Of a DNA stretch of 64,000 nucleotides, positions 9,627-18,429 are shown one piece after another. The DNA is taken from NCBI GenBank assembly GCA_965224285.1, contig OZ245043.1, positions 372,001 through 436,000 on the forward strand. Direction: 5' to 3'. The DNA comes from JAJCYK01 sp965224285 (lineage in GTDB: Bacteria > Bacteroidota > Bacteroidia > Cytophagales > Cyclobacteriaceae). A program made the translations under genes and the position numbers. Numbering within the stretch: position 1 is the stretch's first letter; every line of letters begins with the position of its first letter. Below the pieces are notes generated by a model that saw nothing but the letters and a program-made list of their open reading frames with translations, made no database searches and was not told the origin of the DNA.

Positions 9627-10454
9627 ATGAAAATTGACGCTCATCAGCACTTTTGGTATTATAATCCCCAAATGGATAGCTGGATTGATGATTCGATGGG
9701 AGTTTTAAAACAAGATTTTCTGCCTCCTCAATTAAAATCCTGTTTGGATCAACAAGGAATTCAAGGGAGTATCGCAGTTCAGGCTGATCCCTCCGAAACT
9801 GAAACCAAGTTTCTTCTTGATCTAGCAGCACAGTACGATTACATCAAAGGAGTGGTAGGATGGGTGGATTTATTGTCACCAAACGTTGAAGAACGAATTT
9901 CTCAATTCTCAAAGTCAACCCATCTAAAAGGGTTTCGTCACTTGGTCCAAGGGGAAGCGGAAGTTGATTTTGTATTAAAGGAGAACTTCAATCATGGAAT
10001 TAAAGCCCTAGGTAAATACGACTTCACTTATGATATTTTAATATACCCCAGGCACCTGCCTTTTGTGAACAGGTTAGTTGAAAGGCATCCTGGGCAGCCT
10101 TTTGTACTCGATCATCTGGCTAAGCCTAATATTAAAGGGAAAGAGATCAAAGTATGGCAAGCACATATTAAAGAGCTGGCTCAGGCATCAAATGTAACTT
10201 GTAAACTATCAGGTATGCTGACTGAGGCCTCCTGGGATTCCTGGTGTTATGAGGATTTTGTTCCATATCTTGAGGTAATTATGGAAAATTTTGGTGTTGA
10301 TCGTATAATGTTTGGCTCTGACTGGCCGGTATGTTTGTTGGCAGGAAGTTACTCTGAGGTAAACGGCATTGTCGAAAGTTATATAAAAACCTGGAATGAG
10401 GCCGATCAGTTAAAGGTGTTGGGAGGTAACGCGGTAAAATTCTATAAGATATAA
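9627..10454 (+). CDS. Amidohydrolase-2 family, probable L-fuconolactonase
   Basis: A 275-residue metal-dependent hydrolase of the amidohydrolase_2 type. The N-terminal metal site DAHQHFW, the central DHLAKPNIKG and the C-terminal MFGSDWPV aspartate motif are all intact. Members of this family in fucose and related operons hydrolyse L-fucono-1,5-lactone to L-fuconate. It starts 7 bases after the FAH gene and ends 6 bases before the next SDR, so it is clearly inside the operon. The lactonase assignment rests on family and context. Confidence 0.87.
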   Translation: MKIDAHQHFWYYNPQMDSWIDDSMGVLKQDFLPPQLKSCLDQQGIQGSIAVQADPSETETKFLLDLAAQYDYIKGVVGWVDLLSPNVEERISQFSKSTHLKGFRHLVQGEAEVDFVLKENFNHGIKALGKYDFTYDILIYPRHLPFVNRLVERHPGQPFVLDHLAKPNIKGKEIKVWQAHIKELAQASNVTCKLSGMLTEASWDSWCYEDFVPYLEVIMENFGVDRIMFGSDWPVCLLAGSYSEVNGIVESYIKTWNEADQLKVLGGNAVKFYKI

Positions 10455-10460
10455 AGCCCA

Positions 10461-11234
10461 ATGAATTTAAATCTTCTGGATAAGGTGATTATTGTTAGCG
10501 GTGGTGCCAAGGGCATTGGCGCTGCTATAGTTAAGGAACTAATTAACGAAAAGGCCATTCCGGTCATTATCGGTAGATCCGTGGTAACCAAAGATCACCT
10601 AGGTGATGCTGCCCCCGACATTCATGCCATCAGGGTAGAACTGGGGACCGCGGAAAGTTGCCGAGGCGTGGTTGAGGAGGTGCTTCGGGTGCACGGAAGA
10701 ATCGATGGCTTGGTAAATAATGCGGGGGTTAATGACGGAGTGGGCTTGGAACATGGCACTCCGGAAAAATACCTGGATTCATTGCTTAAAAACCTGCATC
10801 ATTACTACTATATGGCCCATTATGCTTTAACCTCATTGAAGAAAAGCAAGGGTAGCATAGTAAATGTTAGTTCCAAGGTTGCTATAACCGGACAGGGGCA
10901 CACTTCTGGCTACGCCGCTGCTAAAGGAGCTCAACTGGCATTGACCCGGGAATGGGCTGCTGAGTTACTGCCCTATGATATCCGAGTAAATGCTATTTTG
11001 CCTTCTGAAGTGATGACACCGCTATATAGAAAATGGCTGGAGAAGTTTGACGACCCAGCAGCCAAAGAAAATGAAATAGTGGAAAAGATTCCTCTGGGCA
11101 AGCGTATGACTAAGCCGGAAGAAATTGCTGCTATGACGGTATTTTTGTTGAGTGACCGGTCAGCACACACTACAGGACAATTCTTGATGGTGGATGGGGG
11201 CTATGTTCACTTAGACAGGGCTTTGACCAAATAA
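10461..11234 (+). CDS. SDR dehydrogenase, probable L-fucose dehydrogenase
   Basis: A 257-residue short-chain dehydrogenase with the cofactor motif SGGAKGIG, an NNAG motif near residue 88 and the active-site YAAAK. It differs clearly from the SDR at 7984 in having IIGRS after strand beta-2 instead of an acidic residue, which hints at NADP use or relaxed preference. With dehydratase, second SDR, hydrolase, lactonase and permease already present, the missing step is oxidation of L-fucose to its lactone, which SDR-type L-fucose dehydrogenases perform. Substrate assignment is contextual. Confidence 0.84.
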   Translation: MNLNLLDKVIIVSGGAKGIGAAIVKELINEKAIPVIIGRSVVTKDHLGDAAPDIHAIRVELGTAESCRGVVEEVLRVHGRIDGLVNNAGVNDGVGLEHGTPEKYLDSLLKNLHHYYYMAHYALTSLKKSKGSIVNVSSKVAITGQGHTSGYAAAKGAQLALTREWAAELLPYDIRVNAILPSEVMTPLYRKWLEKFDDPAAKENEIVEKIPLGKRMTKPEEIAAMTVFLLSDRSAHTTGQFLMVDGGYVHLDRALTK

Positions 11235-11238
11235 GGGG

Positions 11239-12546
11239 ATGAAAAAATCACCGGTGGTTGCCAGAAAAATACTATTACCATTTATCCTGATCACCTCGTT
11301 ATTTGCTCTATGGGGATTTGCCAACGACATCACCAATCCCATGGTCTCTGCTTTCAAAAAGGTCCTGGAATTGAATAATACGCAAGCCTCATGGGTTCAG
11401 GCGGCATTTTATGGAGGTTATTTTACCATGGCGCTCCCCGCGGCGATTTTTATTAAGAGGTATTCCTACAAAAGCGGTATAATACTGGGGTTGGCATTAT
11501 ACGCTACAGGCGCAATTCTATTCTATCCCGCTGCCTCCAACCAAGAGTTTAGCTTTTTTCTTATTGCTCTGTATATACTCACCTTTGGGTTGGCCTTCCT
11601 GGAGACTACTGCCAATCCGTATATATTGGCGATGGGTGATCCGGCAACGGCGACACAGCGTTTGAACCTGGCTCAGGCCTTCAATCCGATAGGTGCACTT
11701 CTGGGACTATTTGTAGCTCAGCGGTTTATCCTGGGATCATTACAATCAGATGATTTGGATACACAGGGGAATGAGATATATCACACCTTGAGTGACTCGG
11801 CTAAGGCCGTAATCAGAAGCGCGGACCTAATGGTGATTCGGGATCCTTATGTGATATTGGGACTGGTAGTTTTAATAATCTTAGTAGTTATAGCTTTGGT
11901 AAAAATGCCTGAAAGTAAGCCCCATAACCACCTCAACCAATCAATGGGAGCCTCTTTGCGACGAATTTTCAAAAAGTCCCGCTTTACCGAAGGAGCTATA
12001 GCTCAAATGTTCTACGTGGGAGCCCAAATAATGTGCTGGACTTACATCTATCAATATGCGGAAACTTTAGGTATCGACAATCAGGCTGCAGTGAAATACG
12101 CCATGACGGCACTGGGAGTGTTTTTAACAGGACGATGGATTTGTACCGCATTAATGAGGTACATTGACTCCAGAAAATTACTTATTTGGTTTTCCTTTTT
12201 CGCATTTTTATGTACCCTGGGGGCCATATTTATTCAGGGGATGTGGGGATTGTATGCCTTGGTGGCCATATCATTTTTTATGTCTTTAATGTTTCCCACC
12301 ATTTATGGTATCGCCCTGGCCGGATTAGGTGAAGATGCTAAATTTGCTTCGGCCTTCCTGGTTATGGCCATAGTAGGCGGGGCGTTCATGCCGGTACTTC
12401 AGGGAATGATACTTGATTTGGGCGGCCCCGGATATTCCGATGTTCGAATTCTGGGAGTATCCGAAGCCAATTTTTCATTTGTGCTTCCTTTAATTTGCTT
12501 CATGGTGGTTGGTTTGTATGGTTTCAGAAGTCGGCAACGTGATTAG
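11239..12546 (+). CDS. fucP: L-fucose:H+ symporter, FucP-type MFS permease
   Basis: A 435-residue inner-membrane permease with about 12 hydrophobic helices. The N-terminal FALWGFANDITNPMVSAF and the ETTANPYILAMG segment in helix 4 are hallmarks of the FucP branch of the major facilitator superfamily. It begins 4 bases after the preceding SDR, with GGGG just upstream, and closes the operon. FucP-type proteins import L-fucose and related sugars with protons. The operon supports L-fucose, though members of this branch also take up other 6-deoxy- or aldo-sugars. Confidence 0.92.
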   Translation: MKKSPVVARKILLPFILITSLFALWGFANDITNPMVSAFKKVLELNNTQASWVQAAFYGGYFTMALPAAIFIKRYSYKSGIILGLALYATGAILFYPAASNQEFSFFLIALYILTFGLAFLETTANPYILAMGDPATATQRLNLAQAFNPIGALLGLFVAQRFILGSLQSDDLDTQGNEIYHTLSDSAKAVIRSADLMVIRDPYVILGLVVLIILVVIALVKMPESKPHNHLNQSMGASLRRIFKKSRFTEGAIAQMFYVGAQIMCWTYIYQYAETLGIDNQAAVKYAMTALGVFLTGRWICTALMRYIDSRKLLIWFSFFAFLCTLGAIFIQGMWGLYALVAISFFMSLMFPTIYGIALAGLGEDAKFASAFLVMAIVGGAFMPVLQGMILDLGGPGYSDVRILGVSEANFSFVLPLICFMVVGLYGFRSRQRD

Positions 12547-12615
12547 ACATTCTTGTCCAAAGAAAGTATCAGGCTTATTAAGTTCAATACTCTATACCTC
12601 AATAGCGGTGAATAT

Positions 12616-13488
12616 ATGGGATTAGCCGAAGTTGTTATGTTATTTTTATTTACGGCATTCTTGACAAATTGCACCCATAGAACTTCGAATTCATCAGCTG
12701 AGGATACGGTTGCTAATAATCCGTATAGCTTAGTTTGGTCAGATGAATTTGAAATCGAGGGTCGGCCTGACTCTTCCAAATGGAACTATGAAAATGGATT
12801 CGTTCGCAATGAAGAACTTCAATGGTATCAGCCCGAAAACGCTTTCGTTGAAAACGGCCTTTTGGTAATTGAGGGAAGAAGAGAGACTATTTCAAATCCT
12901 AACTATGCATCAAATAGCGAAAATTGGAGGGAAAATCGAAAAGAAGCATCCTTTACGTCAGCCAGTGTAACCACTAAAGGGCTATTTGCATGGAAATATG
13001 GACGTTTCGTGGTCAAAGCAAAAATAATCACCAAGCCAGGATTATGGCCGGCCATTTGGACCTTGGGAGTGGATCAGCCCTGGCCTGTTGGTGGTGAAAT
13101 AGATATCATGGAGTATTACGATCATACCATCTTGGCTAATGCCGCTTGGGCAGGAAAAAATCAAACCATTTGGGATGATAGTAAATGGCCCATGGATCAC
13201 TTCCAAGATGCCAACTGGTCAGATAAATTCCATATTTGGCGTATGGATTGGGATGAGACCAGCATAAAATTATATCTGGATGATGAACTGCTAAATACCA
13301 TCGACTTGTTAAAAACCAGAAACCAAAGAGGGGAGATCGAAAATCCATTCAAAATCCCTCATTATCTCATTCTCAATTTGGCCATAGGGGGTAAGGCTGG
13401 AGGTGATCCTTCGAACACCACTTTTCCATCTAGATACGAGATCGAGTATGTGAGGGTTTATCAAAGAGAAGATCAAGTTGGAAAGTGA
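12616..13488 (+). CDS. GH16 laminarinase-like lipoprotein
   Basis: A 290-residue lipoprotein starting at ATG 12616; a TTG at 12553 would give an unlikely charged leader. The signal peptide ends in a Bacteroidota-type lipobox (FLTNC). The mature part is a GH16 beta-jelly-roll with the catalytic signature GGEIDIMEYYD, in which the two Glu residues are nucleophile and acid/base; the spacing is the laminarinase type rather than the kappa-carrageenase or agarase type. Expected activity is endo-1,3-beta-glucan (laminarin or related glucan) cleavage at the cell surface. It lies 69 bases after fucP on the same strand and may be read through from the operon or have its own promoter. Confidence 0.9.
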   Translation: MGLAEVVMLFLFTAFLTNCTHRTSNSSAEDTVANNPYSLVWSDEFEIEGRPDSSKWNYENGFVRNEELQWYQPENAFVENGLLVIEGRRETISNPNYASNSENWRENRKEASFTSASVTTKGLFAWKYGRFVVKAKIITKPGLWPAIWTLGVDQPWPVGGEIDIMEYYDHTILANAAWAGKNQTIWDDSKWPMDHFQDANWSDKFHIWRMDWDETSIKLYLDDELLNTIDLLKTRNQRGEIENPFKIPHYLILNLAIGGKAGGDPSNTTFPSRYEIEYVRVYQREDQVGK

Positions 13489-13830
13489 AAATGGAATTGG
13501 AATGTTTTCCTTGACTCGTTTAGAATCTGGCACACCGGCTCTAAATTATTTTCAACGCATCATTGGGCTAGTGGGATAAAAATATTGCTGCTTTGGGCTA
13601 ATAATCGGGTCGAATTATGATATTGTAAAAAGGCCGAATTGGCAAAGATTGATGGACCTTTGAAGGCCTAGATGCATTGTCATTAGCTGTCAAATAATCG
13701 AACCGTATTAATATTAATGAACTGATAGCGAGAACCTAATCCCCATGCCCTTTGAAAATGACACGCTTGAAAAATGCCTGATAATCCTAGCAATAATCAA
13801 CTTTTAATAACGTATGTTAAGCCCCCATTT
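13489..13830. other. Intergenic region, nothing recognised
   Basis: About 340 AT-rich bases lie between the GH16 and DUF1080 genes. An in-frame ATG at 13774 would extend the downstream gene by 19 residues but hides its signal peptide. I see no strong hairpin or repeat and no clear promoter. Confidence 0.4.
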
Positions 13831-14646
13831 ATGCTGAAAATTATTACTATCGATAAGATCGTGTTGTCAGGTTGGTTGTTTAGTATCCTGCTCATGTCAA
13901 CCTGCAGCGGAGGTCCCAGCAAAACCACCAGGAAGCAAAATGATTGGCGTTCTTTATTCAATGGTAGGAACCTTGATGGCTGGACGGCGAAATTATATCA
14001 TCATGAATTAGGAGACAATTATGCTAACACTTTCAGGGTAGTTAATGGAACCATAGAGGTGAACTATGGAGATTACACTGAATTTGGTGAACGATACGGG
14101 CACTTGTTTTACCGGGAACCGTTTAGCTCCTTCCACCTAAAATTTGACTATAGGTTTACCGACCAATGGATGAAAGAGGCTCCATCATTTACCTACAGAA
14201 ACAGCGGCGTGATGTTTCACTCCCAAGACCCCAAGACCATTCTAAAAGAGCAGAACTGGCCCATTTCGGTTGAATACCAAATGCTGGCTGATGCCGGAGA
14301 TGGAAAACCTCGGCCGACGGGTAATATGTGTTCACCTGGTACTGAAGTTTTCTTCAAAGGAGAGATGGATCCCAGGCATTGTATCAATTCAAGCTCGGAT
14401 AACTATTCATGGGATCAGTGGGTAAATGCCGATCTGATTGTGTATAGAGATTCACTGGTCATACATGTGGTGGAAGGAGACACCGTATTGGTCTACACCA
14501 AACCTCAGATTGGGGGAGAGGTGGTAGAAGGTTTTGACCCCCAAATTAAGGTGGATGGGACTCCCTTGACCAGCGGCTATATAGGATTACAGGCCGAAGG
14601 GCAGGGGGTAGCTTTTCGGAATTTGAGGATTATGGACCTGGAGTAA
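13831..14646 (+). CDS. DUF1080 (3-keto-disaccharide hydrolase-like) lipoprotein
   Basis: A 271-residue secreted protein. ATG 13831 is chosen because it begins a signal peptide ending in a lipobox-like LLMSTC. The mature domain is the concanavalin-like DUF1080 fold: DWRSLFNGRNLDGW at its start, RNSGVMFHSQDP in the middle and GYIGLQAEGQGVAFRNLRI at its end. DUF1080 proteins have been named 3-keto-disaccharide hydrolases, acting on sugars oxidised by Gfo/Idh-type enzymes; other members appear to be glucan binding or cleaving. No oxidoreductase partner lies beside it (the nearest Gfo/Idh gene is at 32729), so its substrate is open. Proximity to GH16 suggests glucan use. Confidence 0.85.
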   Translation: MLKIITIDKIVLSGWLFSILLMSTCSGGPSKTTRKQNDWRSLFNGRNLDGWTAKLYHHELGDNYANTFRVVNGTIEVNYGDYTEFGERYGHLFYREPFSSFHLKFDYRFTDQWMKEAPSFTYRNSGVMFHSQDPKTILKEQNWPISVEYQMLADAGDGKPRPTGNMCSPGTEVFFKGEMDPRHCINSSSDNYSWDQWVNADLIVYRDSLVIHVVEGDTVLVYTKPQIGGEVVEGFDPQIKVDGTPLTSGYIGLQAEGQGVAFRNLRIMDLE

Positions 14647-14673
14647 TTTTCTTCATGTCACTTTCGCCTGCCT

Positions 14674-15726
14674 CAACTGCTTTAACGTATTATCGCATAT
14701 TGGTCACTCGCAGGACGCGAGCGACTGATTATTAGATTGAATTGCCTTGCCAGGCCCCTCACACCTGGATTAAGTTTGCTACTTAATCCGGCCGTCCTTA
14801 TATCAACATGACGTATAAAGGTTCAATTTATAATCACGCTCTACAACCATAGCAAGTCATTGTGAACGAAGTGAAGCAATCTCCTATACCTGGATAGGCT
14901 GGTAAACTTAATCCGTCCCCAGACTATCCCAATGCGGGATTGGGTTGATAGTATAAACTGCGCATTGGATTATTTTAACTTTCCCATCGCTTTTAACTTA
15001 TTATCGCATATTGGTCACTCGCGGCACGCGAGCGACTGATTATTAGATTGAATTGCCTTACCAGGCCCCTCACACCTGGATTAAATTTGCAACTTAATCC
15101 GGCCGTCCTTATATCAACATGACGTATAAAGGTTCAATTTATAATCACGCTCTACAACCATAGCAAGTCATTGCGAACGAAGTGAAGCAATCTCCTATAC
15201 CTGGATAGGCTGGTAACTTAATCCGTCCCCAGACTATCCCAATGCGGGATTGGGTTGATAGTATAAACTGCGCATTGGATTATTTTAACTTTCCCATCGC
15301 TTTTAACTTATTATCGCATATTGGTCACTCGCGGCACGCGAGCGACTGATTATTAGATTGAATTGCCTTACCAGGCCCCTCACACCTGGATTAAGTTTGC
15401 TACTTAATCCGGCCGTCCTTATATCGTACATGACGTATATAGGTTCGATTTATAATAACGCTCTACAACCATAGCAAGTCATTGTGAACGAAGTGAAGCA
15501 ATCTCCTATACCTGGATAGGCTGGTAGCTTAATCCGTCCCCCAGATATCCCAATGCAATTGGGTTTATAGTATAACTGCGCATTGGATTATTTTAGCTTT
15601 CCCATCGCTTTTAACTTTTTACCTCATATTGCTCACTCGCGGCACGCGAGCGACTGATTTTTAGCTTGAAATTGCCATTCCAGATCCCTCACACCTGGAT
15701 TAAGTTTGTGACTTAATCCGCCCCTA
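14674..15726. repeat. Tandem array of ~310-bp non-coding repeats, about 3.4 copies
   Basis: Three nearly identical units and a diverged partial fourth follow head to tail; the marker TATCGCATAT recurs at 14691, 15002 and 15312, and its degenerate match at about 15620 (periods 311, 310 and 308). Each unit holds several hairpins: CTCGC/GCGAG with a 5-base loop (for example 14707-14721), GGATTAAGT/ACTTAATCC (14767-14789) and CCCAAT/ATTGGG. Each also holds a core, cattgNgaacgaagtgaag (14859, 15169 and 15480), that reappears inverted in the array at 26 kb. No open frame is conserved across copies. This is an intergenic repeat of unknown role, not CRISPR, because units are long and contiguous. Confidence 0.9.
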
Positions 15727-15879
15727 GGCCAACCCGAAAGTAGATAAGACAATCATGCCATGTAGACGATGAATGAATTTTCAATGAGGAGTGACTGGTT
15801 ATCTATGCTTATACCAGTGTACTTGGGGAGGTGAATTCACTTCATCCATAGACGGCGAAGCAAGAAAACAATATCTATT

Positions 15880-17379
15880 TTAGATCACCCGTTCAATTGC
15901 TGACTTCAAATCATCCAAGGAGCCCACTTCACCATGCGCCCCGGTGAGCATATCAACTTCCCAGCCCTGGGATTTGATCTTTTCATAAAATTCCACAGCC
16001 TCCTTGCGCACAGGTTCATCGCTACTTTGGGGCACTCGAAACAAATCACCCTGAAATAGAAATTTTGCCTCCGGTATATAAGCCACCAGAATATTATTGA
16101 CATGGGCATTGGGCCCTATGTCCTGGATGATCAAATTAAGGGAATCAGAAGTAAGGGTCATTGGCTCCTCTTCGACCACCAAAATTTCAGGTGATAATTG
16201 CTTAGCACTGTCATTTTGAAGACTGTGGGTGGCGGAGAATAATATGTCGAAGTACTGCTGTGAATTGCGCGGGGCTATAATAGCAGCGCCTTGGCGGACG
16301 TATTCACGCAAGCCGCCTGAATGATCACCATGAAAATGAGTGATCATCACATATTTAATAGGTTTTTGAGGGTAGAGTTTCCGAATCTCATCGATGGCCA
16401 TTTTGCTGGCCCAATCACCCAGCGGAGCTTCTAAAGCTACCAGATAATTTCCAAAATTAAGGAAGGCTGCGTGGTAATCACTTCCGCCAATTTGTTTAAT
16501 TAGATGAATGTTATCCGCAAGTTCAATCAGCTCAGTTTTAGGAGGAACAGGTTCAGCGTTATTTTCCACCAGATCATACCCTGTCAGGATTTTACTTTTT
16601 TCAATTACCAGCTCACTGCTGTCATCCAATTGGTAGTTAAACACCAGGAACCCTTTCTCAGACCTTTGTATGTTCCGAGGGAATAGTTTGCCATCTACTG
16701 CCCAATAATCCCTGAAACACAATTCCACTTCGGCATCACCCAGATCGGGAAAATACTCCAGGAAGGACAATTTAAAAAGCTGGTAGTTATCGGTTTTGAT
16801 AAAGAGGGTATATAATTCATCCTCGATCACAACCGATACCCGATGGTATGGGGTGCCATTTTCGGCCATTTCTCCTTCATAGCGCAGAGATGAGCGGTTG
16901 GCAACGATTTTGGCGTATAACAACTCGGGGATCCTGATGTTCCAGGGATTTTCGTGCTTATCGGGAGTGGAGACTGAATAGGTATTGCTGAAAGCCCTGA
17001 AAGTATATAGAGTATCATTCAGCATAAGGCTTTTGCTTAAACTTTCAAAATAGGGCCAATATGTGGTGGATTCATAATAATAACCGGAGCTGCCCGCTTC
17101 AATGATCACCAGCCCATCTCGTCTCAGCTCTTTGTGCAAGCTATCTTTGCCATTGCCCTGAAAAAGTGCGTACACTTCACCCTGGTAGTAAAATTGTAAA
17201 CCAGTGGAAGCATCACCGCTGGTATAACCTCCCGCTTGGCCCCATTTTTCTACAATTTCCCGGGCTTTGACATAGCTCTCCAGACTAGATAGATTACTTT
17301 CATCGGTAGCCAACTGCTGGTGAGTATCATGGCATCCACATAAGTAAAGCACCACCAAGATTATCCCGAAATATTTCAT
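15880..17379 (-). CDS. Metallo-beta-lactamase-fold lipoprotein hydrolase
   Basis: A 499-residue protein with a lipoprotein signal ending in LCGC. Residues ~30-270 form a beta-rich N-terminal domain resembling outer-membrane lipoprotein-type sensing domains. Residues ~280-499 are a metallo-beta-lactamase fold with the zinc motif THFHGDHSGG and a later FQGDLFRVP strand. It is probably an envelope-anchored hydrolase; the substrate cannot be called. It starts 8 bases after the membrane winged-helix regulator on the same strand, so the two form a likely sensor-effector operon. Confidence 0.8.
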   Translation of the reverse strand: MKYFGIILVVLYLCGCHDTHQQLATDESNLSSLESYVKAREIVEKWGQAGGYTSGDASTGLQFYYQGEVYALFQGNGKDSLHKELRRDGLVIIEAGSSGYYYESTTYWPYFESLSKSLMLNDTLYTFRAFSNTYSVSTPDKHENPWNIRIPELLYAKIVANRSSLRYEGEMAENGTPYHRVSVVIEDELYTLFIKTDNYQLFKLSFLEYFPDLGDAEVELCFRDYWAVDGKLFPRNIQRSEKGFLVFNYQLDDSSELVIEKSKILTGYDLVENNAEPVPPKTELIELADNIHLIKQIGGSDYHAAFLNFGNYLVALEAPLGDWASKMAIDEIRKLYPQKPIKYVMITHFHGDHSGGLREYVRQGAAIIAPRNSQQYFDILFSATHSLQNDSAKQLSPEILVVEEEPMTLTSDSLNLIIQDIGPNAHVNNILVAYIPEAKFLFQGDLFRVPQSSDEPVRKEAVEFYEKIKSQGWEVDMLTGAHGEVGSLDDLKSAIERVI

Positions 17380-17387
17380 GTCTGTAA

Positions 17388-18281
17388 CTATTTAAGATTT
17401 ATAGCTGACTCCCCAACCTGCAGCATATACCCTTTGCCGTATACATTGACCAGCTTAACTGAATCATCCTCATTCAGTTTTTTTCTGAGCTTTGAAATAA
17501 ACATATCCAAGCTACGGCTGGTAAAAACCCCGTTATCCTCCCAGACCTCTTTTTGCAGGCGCTCCCGGGTCACCAATTGATTGGGTAGATGAGCCAGGAT
17601 TGTGAGCAACCGGGTTTCAATATTGGTAAGAATACTGGTGCCTGCACCCCTCGAGAGGGTCTGGCGATCTGAATTGAAGGTATAAACACCGATCCTATAA
17701 GTTTCTCCGCCAACCGAATTGCCCAACTCTTTGTTCTTAATGTAGTGCAGTCTAGCGACCACAATCAGAATCGAGATCACTGCAATAATAGACAGGCAAA
17801 GCAGAATTGGAGTTTTATTGATGGCGGCGGTAGGCATATCAGCAAACTTAATTTGTAAGGTATAGCATCCGTACGGTTGCATTCTCCCCAGACATGGTAT
17901 TATATCATTTTTCTGCTGGTTAATTTGAAAACCATAAACCACTTCATCGGACAAGCATTTGAATACATTGACGATATAATTTTCTCCTACTCCATGGGTA
18001 GATATGGTAGATCGAACCATCTCAACCAATGAATCCGGCATGAAACTGAATGCACTTTGAAATTCCAACTGAAATAGACCTTTCCCCAATTGTTTAACCG
18101 GCAATACCCTGGAGGTGGGATCACCGGCATGACGCAGTAATTGATCACCGATAGCACGGCTAACCAACATCGCTTTATCTTCTAGTAATTCTGCTTTATG
18201 AGTTACCTTATTAAAGGCTGCCACTGAAAGTATCAGTACCATGATAACAGGGGGACAAAGGATTAAGAGATTCTTCCTCAT
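17388..18281 (-). CDS. Membrane-anchored winged-helix regulator (OmpR/ToxR-type DNA-binding domain)
   Basis: A 297-residue protein. It has an N-terminal membrane helix (about 5-24), an extracytoplasmic region of ~130 residues containing three cysteines, a second membrane helix (about 160-180: ILLCLSIIAVISILIVVA) and a C-terminal OmpR-type winged helix (about 195-290), with LLTILAHLPNQLVTRERL, SRSLDMFISKLRKKLNED and VYGKGYML. The layout is one-component: an external sensor coupled directly to a DNA-binding domain, inverted relative to ToxR in having its DNA-binding domain C-terminal. It is divergent from the FKBP-DUF2911 gene across a region with TTTAC direct repeats. The signal is unknown. 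Confidence 0.85.
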   Translation of the reverse strand: MRKNLLILCPPVIMVLILSVAAFNKVTHKAELLEDKAMLVSRAIGDQLLRHAGDPTSRVLPVKQLGKGLFQLEFQSAFSFMPDSLVEMVRSTISTHGVGENYIVNVFKCLSDEVVYGFQINQQKNDIIPCLGRMQPYGCYTLQIKFADMPTAAINKTPILLCLSIIAVISILIVVARLHYIKNKELGNSVGGETYRIGVYTFNSDRQTLSRGAGTSILTNIETRLLTILAHLPNQLVTRERLQKEVWEDNGVFTSRSLDMFISKLRKKLNEDDSVKLVNVYGKGYMLQVGESAINLK

Positions 18282-18330
18282 GGCTTGGGTTTTTAGTCAG
18301 TTACATTAAAACTAAAAATCAATGGTAGAA

Positions 18331-18390
18331 TTTACAGGGGTATTTACACTTTTTACATTCTTTTTACTTTCTAAACTACCTCCAAAATTA
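18331..18390. promoter_or_regulatory. TTTAC direct repeats and a -7-like box in the divergent promoter region
   Basis: Four direct copies of TTTACA/TTTACT begin at 18331, 18343, 18352 and 18363, roughly one helical turn apart, as expected for OmpR-type winged-helix sites. On the minus strand TAATTTTG (18383-18390) fits the Bacteroidota -7 consensus TAnnTTTG and would transcribe the regulator toward the repeats. No matching TTTG -33 element is visible. Autoregulation by the adjacent regulator is inference. Confidence 0.4.
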
Positions 18391-18429
18391 TCATTGTTTA
18401 CAACTTACAGTGAGATTAAATATTTCATT

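Noticed and set aside
14674..15726. Possible CRISPR array
   Set aside because: Units are ~310 bp, contiguous and carry no short unique spacers; no cas genes nearby. The same applies to 25965-27030.
18322..18429. Upstream ATG for the FKBP-DUF2911 gene
   Set aside because: Would place TTTAC repeats inside the gene and yields an atypical leader; ATG 18430 gives a signal peptide.
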